Program-made: the position numbers and the translations under genes
NCBI GenBank assembly: GCA_963775575.1
Contig: CAVZJG010000002.1
Location: 682,001 to 746,000, forward strand
Direction: 5' to 3'
DNA from: Roseiarcus sp963775575
GTDB lineage: Bacteria; Pseudomonadota; Alphaproteobacteria; Rhizobiales; Beijerinckiaceae
DNA length: 64,000 nucleotides
The notes under the pieces: model-generated
Told to the model about the DNA's origin: nothing
Seen by the model: only the letters and a program-made list of their open reading frames with translations
The model's database searches: none
Part shown: positions 1 to 8,191 of the stretch, in pieces
How the letters are laid out: every line of letters begins with the position of its first letter
How positions within the stretch are numbered: the stretch's first letter is position 1

Positions 1-259
1 TGTTCTTCTCCATATAGGCGATCATCGCGCCTTCCGCGGCGTTGAGGCCGGCGGACTTGGCGCAGAACACCGCCGGATCGATTTGCTTGCCGTGCGCGCT
101 CTTGACCAGATCATTGACGACCGTCAGTTCCGCCTCGCGCCGTTGCGCGAGTTTTTGCAGATCGCCGCCGCAGCTCTGCTGCGCGAAGGAGGGGGAAGCC
201 CATGCTGCGCCGCCGAGCGCCAGCGCCAGCGCGAGCATCTTGGCCAAACGCCTCGTCAT
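1..259 (-). CDS. Exported hypothetical protein, 3' end outside window
   Basis: The first 86 codons of a gene are visible; it runs off the left edge. The start has two Arg residues followed by a hydrophobic Ala/Leu stretch and a probable signal peptidase site after ASPSFA near residue 26, so the product is likely periplasmic. The mature part is Lys/Glu-rich with two Cys residues (SCGG just after the cleavage site, and VFCAK), which could form a disulphide. I do not recognise the family. It is on the same strand as glk downstream, with about 110 bases between the genes. Confidence 0.6.
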   Translation of the reverse strand, partial: MTRRLAKMLALALALGGAAWASPSFAQQSCGGDLQKLAQRREAELTVVNDLVKSAHGKQIDPAVFCAKSAGLNAAEGAMIAYMEKN

Positions 260-372
260 GGTCGAGAATCCCGCATTGATGAAGCCCGAAATCTTACACC
301 AACTCGGGTCGGCGCGACAGCGCCGCAAGAAAGCGGCGAAAGCAGGGCGGCGGCGCGCATTCGACCAAGCGC

Positions 373-1377
373 TCACACCCAGCCGCGCGCGGCGAAGTCG
401 ACGGCATAGCGCCGTGGCGCGGCGGCGATCGCGGCCATGCCGACGAGCACGCCGTCGGCTCGCATGATGAGTCGCGTCGGGATGGCGCGCGCCAGCGCGG
501 CGACCGGCGCCTTGGCCTCGAAGGCGCGGCGGAACGCCGAATCGTCGAGGAAATCGACGATGCGCGGCAGCACGCCGCCGGCGAGCGTGACCCCGCCGGT
601 GGCGACGAAGGCGACCCCCATGTCGCCCGAAAAACGCGCGACGATGCGCCAGTAGAGCCTGAGGCTCGCCGCCTCCTCGCCGTCGCGCTTCATCAGCGCC
701 GCGGCGACCAGCGCCGGCCCGTCGAGCGAGGGCCTCGGCCGCCCGAGCGCGGCGAGGCGCGCGGCGTGCACGCGAACGAGGCCGGGGCCGGCGAGCACGC
801 TTTCGGTGGTCACGCGGCCGTAGACGCGTTCGAGATGCGGCCATAGCGCCGCCTCTTCGTCGCCGACGGGACCGAAGTCGATGTGGCACGCTTCCGAGGC
901 GAGCGGCGTATGGCGCCCGTCCGCTTCGATGAGGGCGCCGATGCCGAGGCCGGTGCCGGGTCCGAGGACGACCTGGGGTCCGCGCGCGCCGAAGGGCGCC
1001 GGCCCGATCGCGCGCGCCCATTCCCTCGGAATTGCGGGCAGCGACAGCGCCTGGGCCTCGAAATCGTTGAACAGCAGCCCTTGGCCGAGGCCGAGCCGGC
1101 GCGCCGCCTCCGGGCCGTCGATCAGCCAGGGCGCGTTGGTGAGCTTGAGGGAGCGCCCGTCGACCGGTCCGGCGCCGCAGACGACGACCGAACGCGGCCG
1201 CCCGCCGAGTTTGGGGATCGCCGCCTCGATCGCCTCGACAAGGCCCGGATAATCCTTGGTTTTGAGATGCGCGACCGGACCGAGCGGCGCGTCGGGCGCG
1301 CCCTGAAGCGCCAGGCGCACATTGGTGCCGCCGATGTCGCCGACGAGCACGGGAAAGGGAAAGGCGAATTCGCTCAT
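373..1377 (-). CDS. glk: Glucokinase
   Basis: Cytoplasmic ATP-dependent glucokinase (glucose to glucose 6-phosphate), ROK/Glk fold, 334 residues, close to the usual ~320. Visible motifs are the N-terminal phosphate-binding loop VGDIGGTNVR (residues 12-21), the sugar-binding LLFNDFEAQAL, the second phosphate loop LGPGTGLGIGALI, and ESVLAGPGLV. The segment usually written EGGH reads SEACHIDF, a conservative variation. The open frame extends 19 codons upstream, but the chosen Met begins the family-typical MSEFAFPFPVLVGDIGG and the extension has no family character. The gene may be co-transcribed with hepT/mntA upstream (58 bases apart), though they are functionally unrelated. Confidence 0.93.
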   Translation of the reverse strand: MSEFAFPFPVLVGDIGGTNVRLALQGAPDAPLGPVAHLKTKDYPGLVEAIEAAIPKLGGRPRSVVVCGAGPVDGRSLKLTNAPWLIDGPEAARRLGLGQGLLFNDFEAQALSLPAIPREWARAIGPAPFGARGPQVVLGPGTGLGIGALIEADGRHTPLASEACHIDFGPVGDEEAALWPHLERVYGRVTTESVLAGPGLVRVHAARLAALGRPRPSLDGPALVAAALMKRDGEEAASLRLYWRIVARFSGDMGVAFVATGGVTLAGGVLPRIVDFLDDSAFRRAFEAKAPVAALARAIPTRLIMRADGVLVGMAAIAAAPRRYAVDFAARGWV

Positions 1378-1435
1378 GCCGGCATAAGCGGGAAACTCGG
1401 GCCGGTCGTCAAGGCGACAGAGGCGCGCGGGCAAA

Positions 1436-1795
1436 TCATGGCAGGGCGTCGAATCGCCGCAATTCCAGTTCGACCGCGTCTAGCAAGGCGGGAAGACGAT
1501 TGTGAACCGTGCCCCAGACGAGGCGCTGGCGCACGTCCTCATAGTCGTGCCGATAAACATTGCCGGCGCCGGCCATCTCGGCCCACGGGATATGCGGATG
1601 CCGCGCCTTCATCTCCGGCGGAATACGGCGCGAGGCCTCCGAAATGATTTCGAGGCATCGGGTCACGGCGTAGAACACGAGGTCGTTGTCTCGGAACTCC
1701 TCGTAAGTGAGACCGTCCACGAACGTACGCGCGAGATAGATGTTGTGTCGGATATCGGCGAGCCGACGCAGCGAGCCGGTCGCGTCAGAACGCAT
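1436..1795 (-). CDS. hepT: HepT-like ribonuclease toxin (DUF86)
   Basis: Toxin half of a MntA-HepT (HEPN/MNT) toxin-antitoxin module; HEPN proteins are all-alpha RNases that cleave RNA. The product is a 119-residue helical protein with the C-terminal signature GNVYRHDYEDV. Well-studied HepT proteins carry Rx4HxY; here the His and Tyr are present, but the Arg sits next to the His and the usual Arg position is Gly. This form is, to my knowledge, common in alphaproteobacterial DUF86 proteins. The start at 1795 overlaps the 3' end of mntA by 11 bases, implying translational coupling; a longer frame opens at 1828 but would overlap mntA by 44 bases. The MNT partner typically inactivates HepT by adding AMP to the active-site Tyr. 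Confidence 0.87.
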   Translation of the reverse strand: MRSDATGSLRRLADIRHNIYLARTFVDGLTYEEFRDNDLVFYAVTRCLEIISEASRRIPPEMKARHPHIPWAEMAGAGNVYRHDYEDVRQRLVWGTVHNRLPALLDAVELELRRFDALP

Positions 1796-2081
1796 AGACC
1801 GCTTCGGATTCGGCAGGCGGACGGACATAGGGCTTGAGCGCCGCGCGATCGACGACGTCGACCGGCTCGGCGAACAATTCGGCGATATAGGATTTCAGGC
1901 CGACATACGCGTACACGTCCTGCACCGCCTCCGGCTCGATCTCGATCATGATGTCGATGTCGCTGCCGGGCCGATCGTCGCCGCGCGCGCGCGAACCGAA
2001 CAGGGCGGCGTGCGTCACACCCCGCGCCCGCAAGGCGGCCTCGTTCTCACGCAATCTGGCGATGATATCGCGCTTGTCCAT
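1785..2081 (-). CDS. mntA: MntA-like minimal nucleotidyltransferase antitoxin
   Basis: Minimal nucleotidyltransferase of 98 residues, the antitoxin of the MntA-HepT pair. The catalytic GSx10DxD motif is intact: GSRARGDDRPGSDID at about residues 29-43, followed by IMIEIEP. Known MntA enzymes AMPylate HepT on its RNase-site Tyr. The gene precedes hepT and overlaps it by 11 bases. The ATG at 2079-2081 directly abuts a 12-bp palindrome, leaving no room for a Shine-Dalgarno site, so the message may be leaderless or poorly translated. Confidence 0.9.
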   Translation of the reverse strand: MDKRDIIARLRENEAALRARGVTHAALFGSRARGDDRPGSDIDIMIEIEPEAVQDVYAYVGLKSYIAELFAEPVDVVDRAALKPYVRPPAESEAVYAF

Positions 2082-2093
2082 TAGAATATTCTA
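2082..2093. promoter_or_regulatory. Perfect 12-bp palindrome at the mntA start codon
   Basis: The sequence TAGAATATTCTA is a perfect palindrome touching the mntA start codon. On the minus strand its first half, TAGAAT, resembles a -10 hexamer, and transcription from it would begin near the ATG. I see no convincing -35. It could be an autoregulatory operator, a promoter element, or both; function is inferred from position only. Confidence 0.45.
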
Positions 2094-2345
2094 GCACGTT
2101 CGACCGCCGTTCGGGACCGGAAACGCTTTGGAGCGGAAACGACGCAGCGACGGTTGCGTGTGCGAATGAACGAGATATAAGGAACAAAAAACGAACGTGA
2201 TCGCCGGCCGGTGATTCGGCGCGCTAGGTTGCGGTCGCCGTCCGGAGTCCACAGGAGATTTGCACAGCACCGGCGATTCCAGCCGCGCAGAGTTTCGAAA
2301 AAGCGTTCTTCGCTTTAGTCTCGCTTTGAGGGGATGGTCGCCGCG
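2094..2345. other. Spacer between mntA and the methyltransferase
   Basis: About 250 bases between divergent transcription units. It is less GC-rich than the core genes and includes an A-rich stretch near 2170-2195. It presumably holds both outward promoters. No gene-like frame with family character was seen. Confidence 0.4.
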
Positions 2346-3497
2346 ATGAGCGAGTTCACATACTATGAGTTTTTCGCTGGCGGCGGCATGGCGCGCGCGG
2401 GCCTTCAGCACGGTTGGCGCTGCCTATTTGCCAATGATTTTGACCACAAAAAGGGGGCGATCTATCGCGCGAACTGGCGCGATGACTCGTTGCGAATTGG
2501 CGACGTCAGAAGTATCCGCGCGGACGAAGTGCCCGGCACAGCCGACTTAGCTTGGGCCTCTTTTCCCTGCCAGGACCTCTCCCTGGCGGGAGGCGGCGCG
2601 GGCCTGCGCGGCGAGCGATCGGGGACGTTTTGGCCGTACTGGTTGCTGATTAGGTCAATAGCGGAAGCCGGACGCGCGCCATCAACGCTGGTCCTAGAGA
2701 ATGTTTGCGGCACGTTGACTTCGCACGAAGGCAAAGACTTTCGAGCAATTTGCGCCGAGCTATTCAAGGCGGGGTATCGTTTTGGCACCATGGTTATCGA
2801 CGCGGCCTCGTTCGTGCCGCAATCGCGCCCTCGACTTTTCATCGTGGCGACTCGAGACGGTCTCGCAATTCCGTCAATGACCTCGGGAGTTGAGGCCGAT
2901 GCGGGATGGACCACGCGTTCACTGCTGCGAGCGTTTGAAGGTTTGCCCGCGAAACAACGGGAAGCGTGGATTTGGTGGCGCATGCCGGCGCCAGCGCCTC
3001 GTGTGACCATCTTCGCCGATCTCATTGAAGACGATCCTATCGGCGTCGTCTGGCACACCGCTCAGGAGACCAGAGCGCTTCTTGCAAAGATGACCGAGGT
3101 CAATCGAGCTAAAGTCGATGAAGCAATTCGTCACGGACGCCGCGTGGTCGGAGCGGTTTACAAGCGTACGCGTCTCGATTCCGACGGAGAAAAGATTCAG
3201 CGGGCCGAAGTGCGTTTCGACGGCATGGCCGGATGCCTGCGGACGCCGGCCGGCGGATCGAGCCGACAAATCGTAGTGATTGTTGATGGGCGTCGTGTTC
3301 GATCGCGACTGATCTCCGCGCGCGAAACGGCGCGTCTTATGGGCCTACCGGATAGCTATCAACTGCCTGAAAACTACAACGAGGCTTATCATTTGACCGG
3401 CGATGGAGTCGCCGTGCCCGTCGTAAGGCACGTGGCGGCGCACGTTCTCGAACCCATCATCGCACTTTCTCGTCGTTCGTCGAGGGCCGCCGCGTGA
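2346..3497 (+). CDS. DNA (cytosine-5-)-methyltransferase
   Basis: C5 cytosine methyltransferase of 383 residues, the modification enzyme of a type II restriction system. Motifs in order: I, FFAGGGMARAGL (SAM binding, residues 9-20); IV, SFPCQDLSLAG with catalytic Cys75; VI, LENVCG; VIII, QSRPRLFIVA; and a C-terminal IX/X region (GDGVAVPVVRHVAAHVLEP). An ATG at 2334 sits immediately after a GAGGGG run, which fits better as the ribosome site for the ATG at 2346. The stop overlaps the GTG start of the next gene by 4 bases, so the two are coupled. The gene looks less GC-rich than the flanking core genes, consistent with transfer. Target sequence cannot be read from the protein. Confidence 0.93.
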   Translation: MSEFTYYEFFAGGGMARAGLQHGWRCLFANDFDHKKGAIYRANWRDDSLRIGDVRSIRADEVPGTADLAWASFPCQDLSLAGGGAGLRGERSGTFWPYWLLIRSIAEAGRAPSTLVLENVCGTLTSHEGKDFRAICAELFKAGYRFGTMVIDAASFVPQSRPRLFIVATRDGLAIPSMTSGVEADAGWTTRSLLRAFEGLPAKQREAWIWWRMPAPAPRVTIFADLIEDDPIGVVWHTAQETRALLAKMTEVNRAKVDEAIRHGRRVVGAVYKRTRLDSDGEKIQRAEVRFDGMAGCLRTPAGGSSRQIVVIVDGRRVRSRLISARETARLMGLPDSYQLPENYNEAYHLTGDGVAVPVVRHVAAHVLEPIIALSRRSSRAAA

Positions 3498-4348
3498 GCA
3501 TAATCCCATGCGAAAAGAACAAGGCGTTCGAGCTGAAAATTCGCGAGTTCGCGGAAACGCTCAAGACGGAAGCGCATACGCTGGGCAGCAATGGCCTTGA
3601 CGAAAACGATGTCTATAACTCGGGACTGTTCCGCGGCGCCATTGAGCGTATACGTGGTCAGTTCGCGGCCTCAATGAACGAAAAACGGCAATTTGTCGAT
3701 CGCGTACTCGGCTACATGCAGGACCAAGGTTACGTACAAACCTACGAGTCATCTGGAAGTACGAATCGTCACGACTACACATTGAAGCTGCGCAGCGGCA
3801 AGACGGCGGTAATCGAATTGAAGGGTTGCCTGGACGGCAATAACACTAACATTTTTCAGCGCCCCGCTCACGCCGAAGAATTCATCATCTGGAGCGTCTG
3901 CGCAAATCGTGGCGCTGATCCGCGACGAAATGTGTGGTCCGGTCTTCACACTCGATTGAGCGCAACCATTATCGCCGAAGAAAAAAGAGTTGACGGTCTG
4001 GTGGTTTGGGATTGGGTGTGTGGCACGATTGGGCGAATTTGTCCCAAACTCACGGCTTCGGATCGCAGGACTACGGTCGCGCAATACCGCTTGCCGCCTC
4101 CGTGCATATATGTGTTTCCGTCGACCATCCCGACACCGCGCAACAACGCCAATCCACGTGCTCAACCTCTAGCAGCTGTTGATCTCCTGCAGGCGTTTCA
4201 TCGATGCTTCGGCGGCCGCGATGAGGAGGTAAATTTCGTCGACTTTGAGGTCGCGCACCGTGATGAAGATACGGTTCGTCGGACGATCGTCCGACGCGGA
4301 GGCGAGATCGCCAAAGAGTCCGAGGAAACCGCGATTCGTCGTGAATAA
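3494..4348 (+). CDS. Candidate type II restriction endonuclease (PD-(D/E)XK-like)
   Basis: Protein of 284 residues from a GTG start overlapping the methyltransferase stop by 4 bases (GTGA). I do not recognise the family by name. The segment RHDYTLKLRSGKTAVIELKG (residues 92-111) has the layout of a PD-(D/E)XK nuclease: Asp94, a beta-hairpin, then Glu108-x-Lys110. Position between a C5 methyltransferase and a Vsr gene makes a restriction endonuclease the natural reading. Its 3' end overlaps the likely vsr GTG start by 8 bases. Catalysis and specificity are inferences from motif and context; no conserved domain beyond the nuclease core could be named. Confidence 0.68.
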   Translation: MSIIPCEKNKAFELKIREFAETLKTEAHTLGSNGLDENDVYNSGLFRGAIERIRGQFAASMNEKRQFVDRVLGYMQDQGYVQTYESSGSTNRHDYTLKLRSGKTAVIELKGCLDGNNTNIFQRPAHAEEFIIWSVCANRGADPRRNVWSGLHTRLSATIIAEEKRVDGLVVWDWVCGTIGRICPKLTASDRRTTVAQYRLPPPCIYVFPSTIPTPRNNANPRAQPLAAVDLLQAFHRCFGGRDEEVNFVDFEVAHRDEDTVRRTIVRRGGEIAKESEETAIRRE

Positions 4349-4838
4349 GTTCAAACAAGTTGAACCCTCGCCCGAGCGCTCCGCCGTCATGCGCGCGGTG
4401 AAATCGCGCGACACCGGCCCGGAACTGGCGGTGCGCGCGATGCTGCGCTCGCTCGCCCCCGGCTATCGCCTCCACCGCGCCGATCTGCCGGGCAAGCCCG
4501 ACATCGTCTATTTCGGGCGGCGGCTGGCGATTTTCGTCCACGGCTGCTTCTGGCACGGCCACGATTGCCCGCGCGGCGCGCGCAGCCCGAAGGACAACGC
4601 CGACTATTGGCGGTGGAAGATCGCGCGCAACCGCGCGCGCGACGCAAGCAACATCAAGGCGCTGGAGGCGATGGGCTGGCGCGCCGTGGTGGTCTTCGAA
4701 TGCGCGCTCAAGGACCCGGCGTCCTTGCGCGCGCGCCTCGCCGCCGCGCTTGCCCCCCTTGCGTCGCCCGTTGATGCGCTGCAACATGAGGCAAGGTCAA
4801 TTCACGCCGGCCCGTCCGGCCGTACAGGGCCCCCGCCC
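4341..4838 (+). CDS. vsr: Very short patch repair endonuclease (Vsr), frame open into ppc
   Basis: Vsr nicks beside T:G mismatches left by deamination of 5-methylcytosine, so it commonly accompanies C5 methyltransferases as here. Family features are all present: MRAVKSRDTGPELAVR, the YRLHRADLPGKPDIVYF segment with the catalytic Asp, and FVHGCFWHGHDC with metal/active-site His and Cys residues, then the helix NADYWRWKIARNRARD. The GTG at 4341 is preferred because Vsr homology begins just after it; an ATG further upstream lies inside the preceding gene. There is no stop codon after the Vsr domain: the frame continues through about 20 unrelated codons into the PEP carboxylase start at 4839. The domain proper ends near 4780. 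Confidence 0.88.
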
Positions 4839-7634
4839 ATGTCGATCGCCGTCGTCAAAGAGCGCGCCGAGGCCCGCGAAGCGGCCGAAGCCGAAGCGGA
4901 AAAGGACGCGCCGCTGCGCGCCGACATTCGCCTGCTCGGGCGTCTGCTCGGCGACACCGTGCGCGAGCAGGAGGGCGAAGAGGTCTTCGCCATCGTCGAG
5001 CGGATTCGCCAGGCCTCGATCCGCTTCCATCGCGACAACGAGATCGGCGCGCGGCGCGAGTTGGAGGCGACGCTCGACAGCCTCGACGCCGAGCAGACGC
5101 TGAGCATCGTGCGCGCCTTCAGCTATTTCTCGCATCTTTCCAACATCGCCGAGGACCAGCACCACATCCGCCGCAATCGCGCCCATGTGCGAATGAAGTC
5201 GGAGCCGCGTCCCGGCGCGCTGGCCTACGCGTTCAAGCGCGCCGCCGACGCCGGCGTCGACGCTCGCGCGCTGCGCGCGTTCTTCGACCATGCGCTGGTC
5301 AGCCCCGTGCTCACCGCCCACCCGACCGAGGTCCGGCGCAAGAGCACGCTGATGCGCGAATTGGAAATCACCGCGCTGCTCGACGCGCGCCATCGCGACG
5401 CGGGAGACGAAGTCGAGCTCACGCGCATCGAGGAGCAATTGCGGCGCGCCATTCTCATCCTCTGGCGCACCAACATGCTGCGGCAGACGCGCCTGAGGGT
5501 GATCGACGAGGTCTCCAACGGCCTTTCCTACTACCACTATACGTTCTTCCGCGAACTGCCGCGCATCTACTGCTCGATCGAGGACGAACTGGCGCGCCAG
5601 GAGCCGGCGAACGCCGGCAAGCGCGTCGCCTCGTTCCTGCGCATCGGTTCGTGGATCGGCGGCGATCGCGACGGCAACCCCTACGTCACCGCCGAGGTGC
5701 TGAGCGAGGCGATGCGGCTGCAGAGCGCCAGCGCGCTCGGCCATTATCTCGAAGAGCTGCATGAGCTGGGGGGCGAATTTTCGATGAGCTCGGGGCTCGT
5801 GCGGGTCAGCGTAGCGCTCGACGCGCTGGCGGAACGTTCGGCCGACCACGCTGCGACGCGCCGCGACGAACCCTACCGGCGCGCCATCGCCGGCATCTAT
5901 TCGCGCCTTGCCAGGACGGCGGTCAATCTCGACCACGTCGTCGCGCCGCGCGAGCCGCTGATCGACTTGCCGCCCTACTCGAGCGTCGCCGAGTTCAGCG
6001 CCGATCTCGAGACGATCGCCCATTCGCTCGAGGCCCACGGCGCCGCCATTCTGGCGCGCGGCCGCTTGCGCGCGCTGCGCCGGGCGGTCGACCTCTTCGG
6101 CTTCCACCTCGCCCCGCTCGATCTGCGCCAGAACTCCGACGTGCACGAGCGCACCGTCGCCGAACTTTTCGCCGCAGCGGCTCCCGGCGTCGAATACCTC
6201 AAGCTCGGCGAAGAGGCGCGCGTCTCGCTGCTGCTGAGCGAGCTGCGATCGCCGCGCCCGCTGGTCTCGCCGTTTGTCGCCTATAGCGAGGAAACGGCCG
6301 GCGAACTCGCGGTGTTCCGTATGGCCGTAGAGATCCGCAAGACCTACGGTCCCGACGCGATCCGCACCAGCATCATTTCCAAGACCGAGGGCGTCTCGGA
6401 CATGCTGGAGCTCGCGCTGTTGCTCAAGGAAGCCGGTCTGGTCGGCGCCCACGGCCGCGCCGCGCTCAACATGGCGCCGCTGTTCGAGACCATCGAGGAC
6501 TTGCGCGCCTGCGTCGGCGTGATGGACCGGCTGCTCTCCGTTCCCGAATACCGCCGCCTGGTCGACAGTCTCGGCGGCGAACAGGAGGTGATGCTCGGCT
6601 ATTCCGATTCCAACAAGGACGGCGGCTTCGTCACCTCGGGCTGGGAGCTCTACAAGGCCGAGATCGGCCTGATCGAGGTGTTCAAGCGGCACGGCGTGCG
6701 CATCCGTCTGTTTCACGGCCGCGGCGGATCGGTCGGGCGCGGCGGCGGGCCGAGTTACGACGCGATCCTGGCGCAGCCCGGCGGCGCGGTGCAGGGCCAG
6801 ATCCGCATCACCGAACAGGGCGAAATCATCTCGAGCAAGTATTCCAACGGCGAAGTCGGGCGGCGCAATCTCGAGACGCTCGTCTCGGCGACGCTGGAGG
6901 CGAGCCTGCTGCAGGAGCACGTCGCCGCGCCCGATCCGGCTTACTTGAGCGCGATGGAGGCGCTGTCGCAGAGCGCGTACGCCGCCTATCGCAGCCTCGT
7001 CTACGAGACCGAAGGCTTCGAACGCTATTTCTGGTCCTCGACCGTCATCACCGAAATCGCCACGCTCAACATCGGCTCGCGCCCCGCTTCGCGCAAGCAG
7101 ACGACGGCGATCGCCGACTTGCGCGCGATCCCCTGGGTGTTCTCGTGGTCCCAATGCCGCCTGATGCTGCCCGGCTGGTACGGCTTCGGCTCGGCGGTCA
7201 AGGATTTCGTCGCCGCCAACCCTGAAGACGGCCTCGATCAGCTCAAGGCGATGTACCGCGAGTGGCCGTTCTTCCGCACCCTTCTTTCCAACATGGACAT
7301 GGTGCTGGCCAAATCGAGCCTCGCCATCGCCTCGCGCTACGCGCAGCTCGTCGCCGACGTGAAGCTGCGCGAGGCGATCTTCTCGCGCATTTCGCGCGAA
7401 TGGCCCGATTCGGTCGACGCGCTCAACACGATCATGGAGCAGGACAATCTGCTGGACAGCAACCCGCTGCTGGCGCGCTCGATCCGCAACCGCTTCCCCT
7501 ATCTCGATCCGCTCAACCACGTGCAGATCGAATTGCTCAAGCTGCACCGCGCGCACGCGGCGAGCGAAAAGGTGCTGACCGGCATTCAGTTGACGATCAA
7601 CGGCATTTCGGCGGGCCTGCGCAACAGCGGGTGA
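4839..7634 (+). CDS. ppc: Phosphoenolpyruvate carboxylase
   Basis: Cytoplasmic, anaplerotic enzyme: PEP plus bicarbonate to oxaloacetate and phosphate. From the ATG at 4839 it has 931 residues, normal for the family. Visible signatures: SPVLTAHPTEVRRKS with catalytic His161, IGGDRDGNPYVTA, LGYSDSNKDGGFVTSGW, the glycine loop LFHGRGGSVGRGGGPSYD, EQGEIISSKYSNGEVG, and the near-invariant C-terminus LTINGISAGLRNSG. The frame is continuous with the upstream vsr; if translation starts at the vsr GTG, a 1,097-residue fusion results. The 4839 start has only a weak AGGGCC ribosome site. Gene and smpB converge. Confidence 0.96.
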   Translation: MSIAVVKERAEAREAAEAEAEKDAPLRADIRLLGRLLGDTVREQEGEEVFAIVERIRQASIRFHRDNEIGARRELEATLDSLDAEQTLSIVRAFSYFSHLSNIAEDQHHIRRNRAHVRMKSEPRPGALAYAFKRAADAGVDARALRAFFDHALVSPVLTAHPTEVRRKSTLMRELEITALLDARHRDAGDEVELTRIEEQLRRAILILWRTNMLRQTRLRVIDEVSNGLSYYHYTFFRELPRIYCSIEDELARQEPANAGKRVASFLRIGSWIGGDRDGNPYVTAEVLSEAMRLQSASALGHYLEELHELGGEFSMSSGLVRVSVALDALAERSADHAATRRDEPYRRAIAGIYSRLARTAVNLDHVVAPREPLIDLPPYSSVAEFSADLETIAHSLEAHGAAILARGRLRALRRAVDLFGFHLAPLDLRQNSDVHERTVAELFAAAAPGVEYLKLGEEARVSLLLSELRSPRPLVSPFVAYSEETAGELAVFRMAVEIRKTYGPDAIRTSIISKTEGVSDMLELALLLKEAGLVGAHGRAALNMAPLFETIEDLRACVGVMDRLLSVPEYRRLVDSLGGEQEVMLGYSDSNKDGGFVTSGWELYKAEIGLIEVFKRHGVRIRLFHGRGGSVGRGGGPSYDAILAQPGGAVQGQIRITEQGEIISSKYSNGEVGRRNLETLVSATLEASLLQEHVAAPDPAYLSAMEALSQSAYAAYRSLVYETEGFERYFWSSTVITEIATLNIGSRPASRKQTTAIADLRAIPWVFSWSQCRLMLPGWYGFGSAVKDFVAANPEDGLDQLKAMYREWPFFRTLLSNMDMVLAKSSLAIASRYAQLVADVKLREAIFSRISREWPDSVDALNTIMEQDNLLDSNPLLARSIRNRFPYLDPLNHVQIELLKLHRAHAASEKVLTGIQLTINGISAGLRNSG

Positions 7635-7686
7635 GGCGAAGCGGCCGAGGGACGCCGGCGCGGCTGCTATGTCCTCGCCTCGCGCC

Positions 7687-8190
7687 TCACCCCTTCTCGC
7701 GCATCAGCCGCGACTTGTCGCGGCTCCAGTCGCGGTTCTTCTCCGCCTCGCGCTTGTCGTGCAGCTTCTTGCCGCGCGCCAGCGCGATGACGATTTTCGC
7801 CCGGCCCTTGGCGTTGAAATAGACGCGTAGCGGCACGATCGTCATGCCGTCGCGCTCGACGCCCTTGGCGAGCTTGGCGATCTCCTTGGCGTGCAGCAGC
7901 AGTTTGCGCGGCCGGCGCGGCTCGTGGTTGAAGCGGTTGGCTTGCAGATATTCCGGGATGTTGGCGTTGTAGAGCATCATCTCGCCGTTGCGGTCGACGG
8001 CGGCGTAGCTTTCGGCGACCGTCGCCTTGCCGGCGCGCAGCGATTTGACCTCCGGCCCGGTCAGCATCAGGCCGGCCTCGAACACCTCGCCGATCTCGTA
8101 CTCGTGGCGGGCGCGCCTATTGTCGGCGACGACCTTGAAGTTCGGCTTTTCCCGGGCGGCGGCCACCAACGGCGGCTCTCCTCGTCGCAC
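7687..8190 (-). CDS. smpB: SsrA-binding protein SmpB
   Basis: SmpB binds tmRNA and brings it to stalled ribosomes for trans-translation. The 167-residue protein has the family core: VVADNRRARHEYEI, EVFEAGLMLTGPEVKSLR, RPRKLLLHAKEI, and the basic tail GKKLHDKREAEKNRDWSRD that enters the decoding centre. The start is a GTG at 8190, one base after the dapA stop, so it is almost certainly translated with dapA. A dapA-smpB pair is common in this order. The ssrA gene itself is not in the window. Confidence 0.96.
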   Translation of the reverse strand: MRRGEPPLVAAAREKPNFKVVADNRRARHEYEIGEVFEAGLMLTGPEVKSLRAGKATVAESYAAVDRNGEMMLYNANIPEYLQANRFNHEPRRPRKLLLHAKEIAKLAKGVERDGMTIVPLRVYFNAKGRAKIVIALARGKKLHDKREAEKNRDWSRDKSRLMREKG

Positions 8191-8191
8191 C

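Noticed and set aside
883..1647. Long plus-strand frame opposite glk
   Set aside because: Arg/Asp-rich shadow of the glucokinase codons; no family motif and no ribosome site.
4797..7556. 919-codon minus-strand frame opposite ppc
   Set aside because: Shadow of ppc caused by GC-rich third positions; composition is His/Asp/Ala/Arg-biased and contains no recognisable domain.
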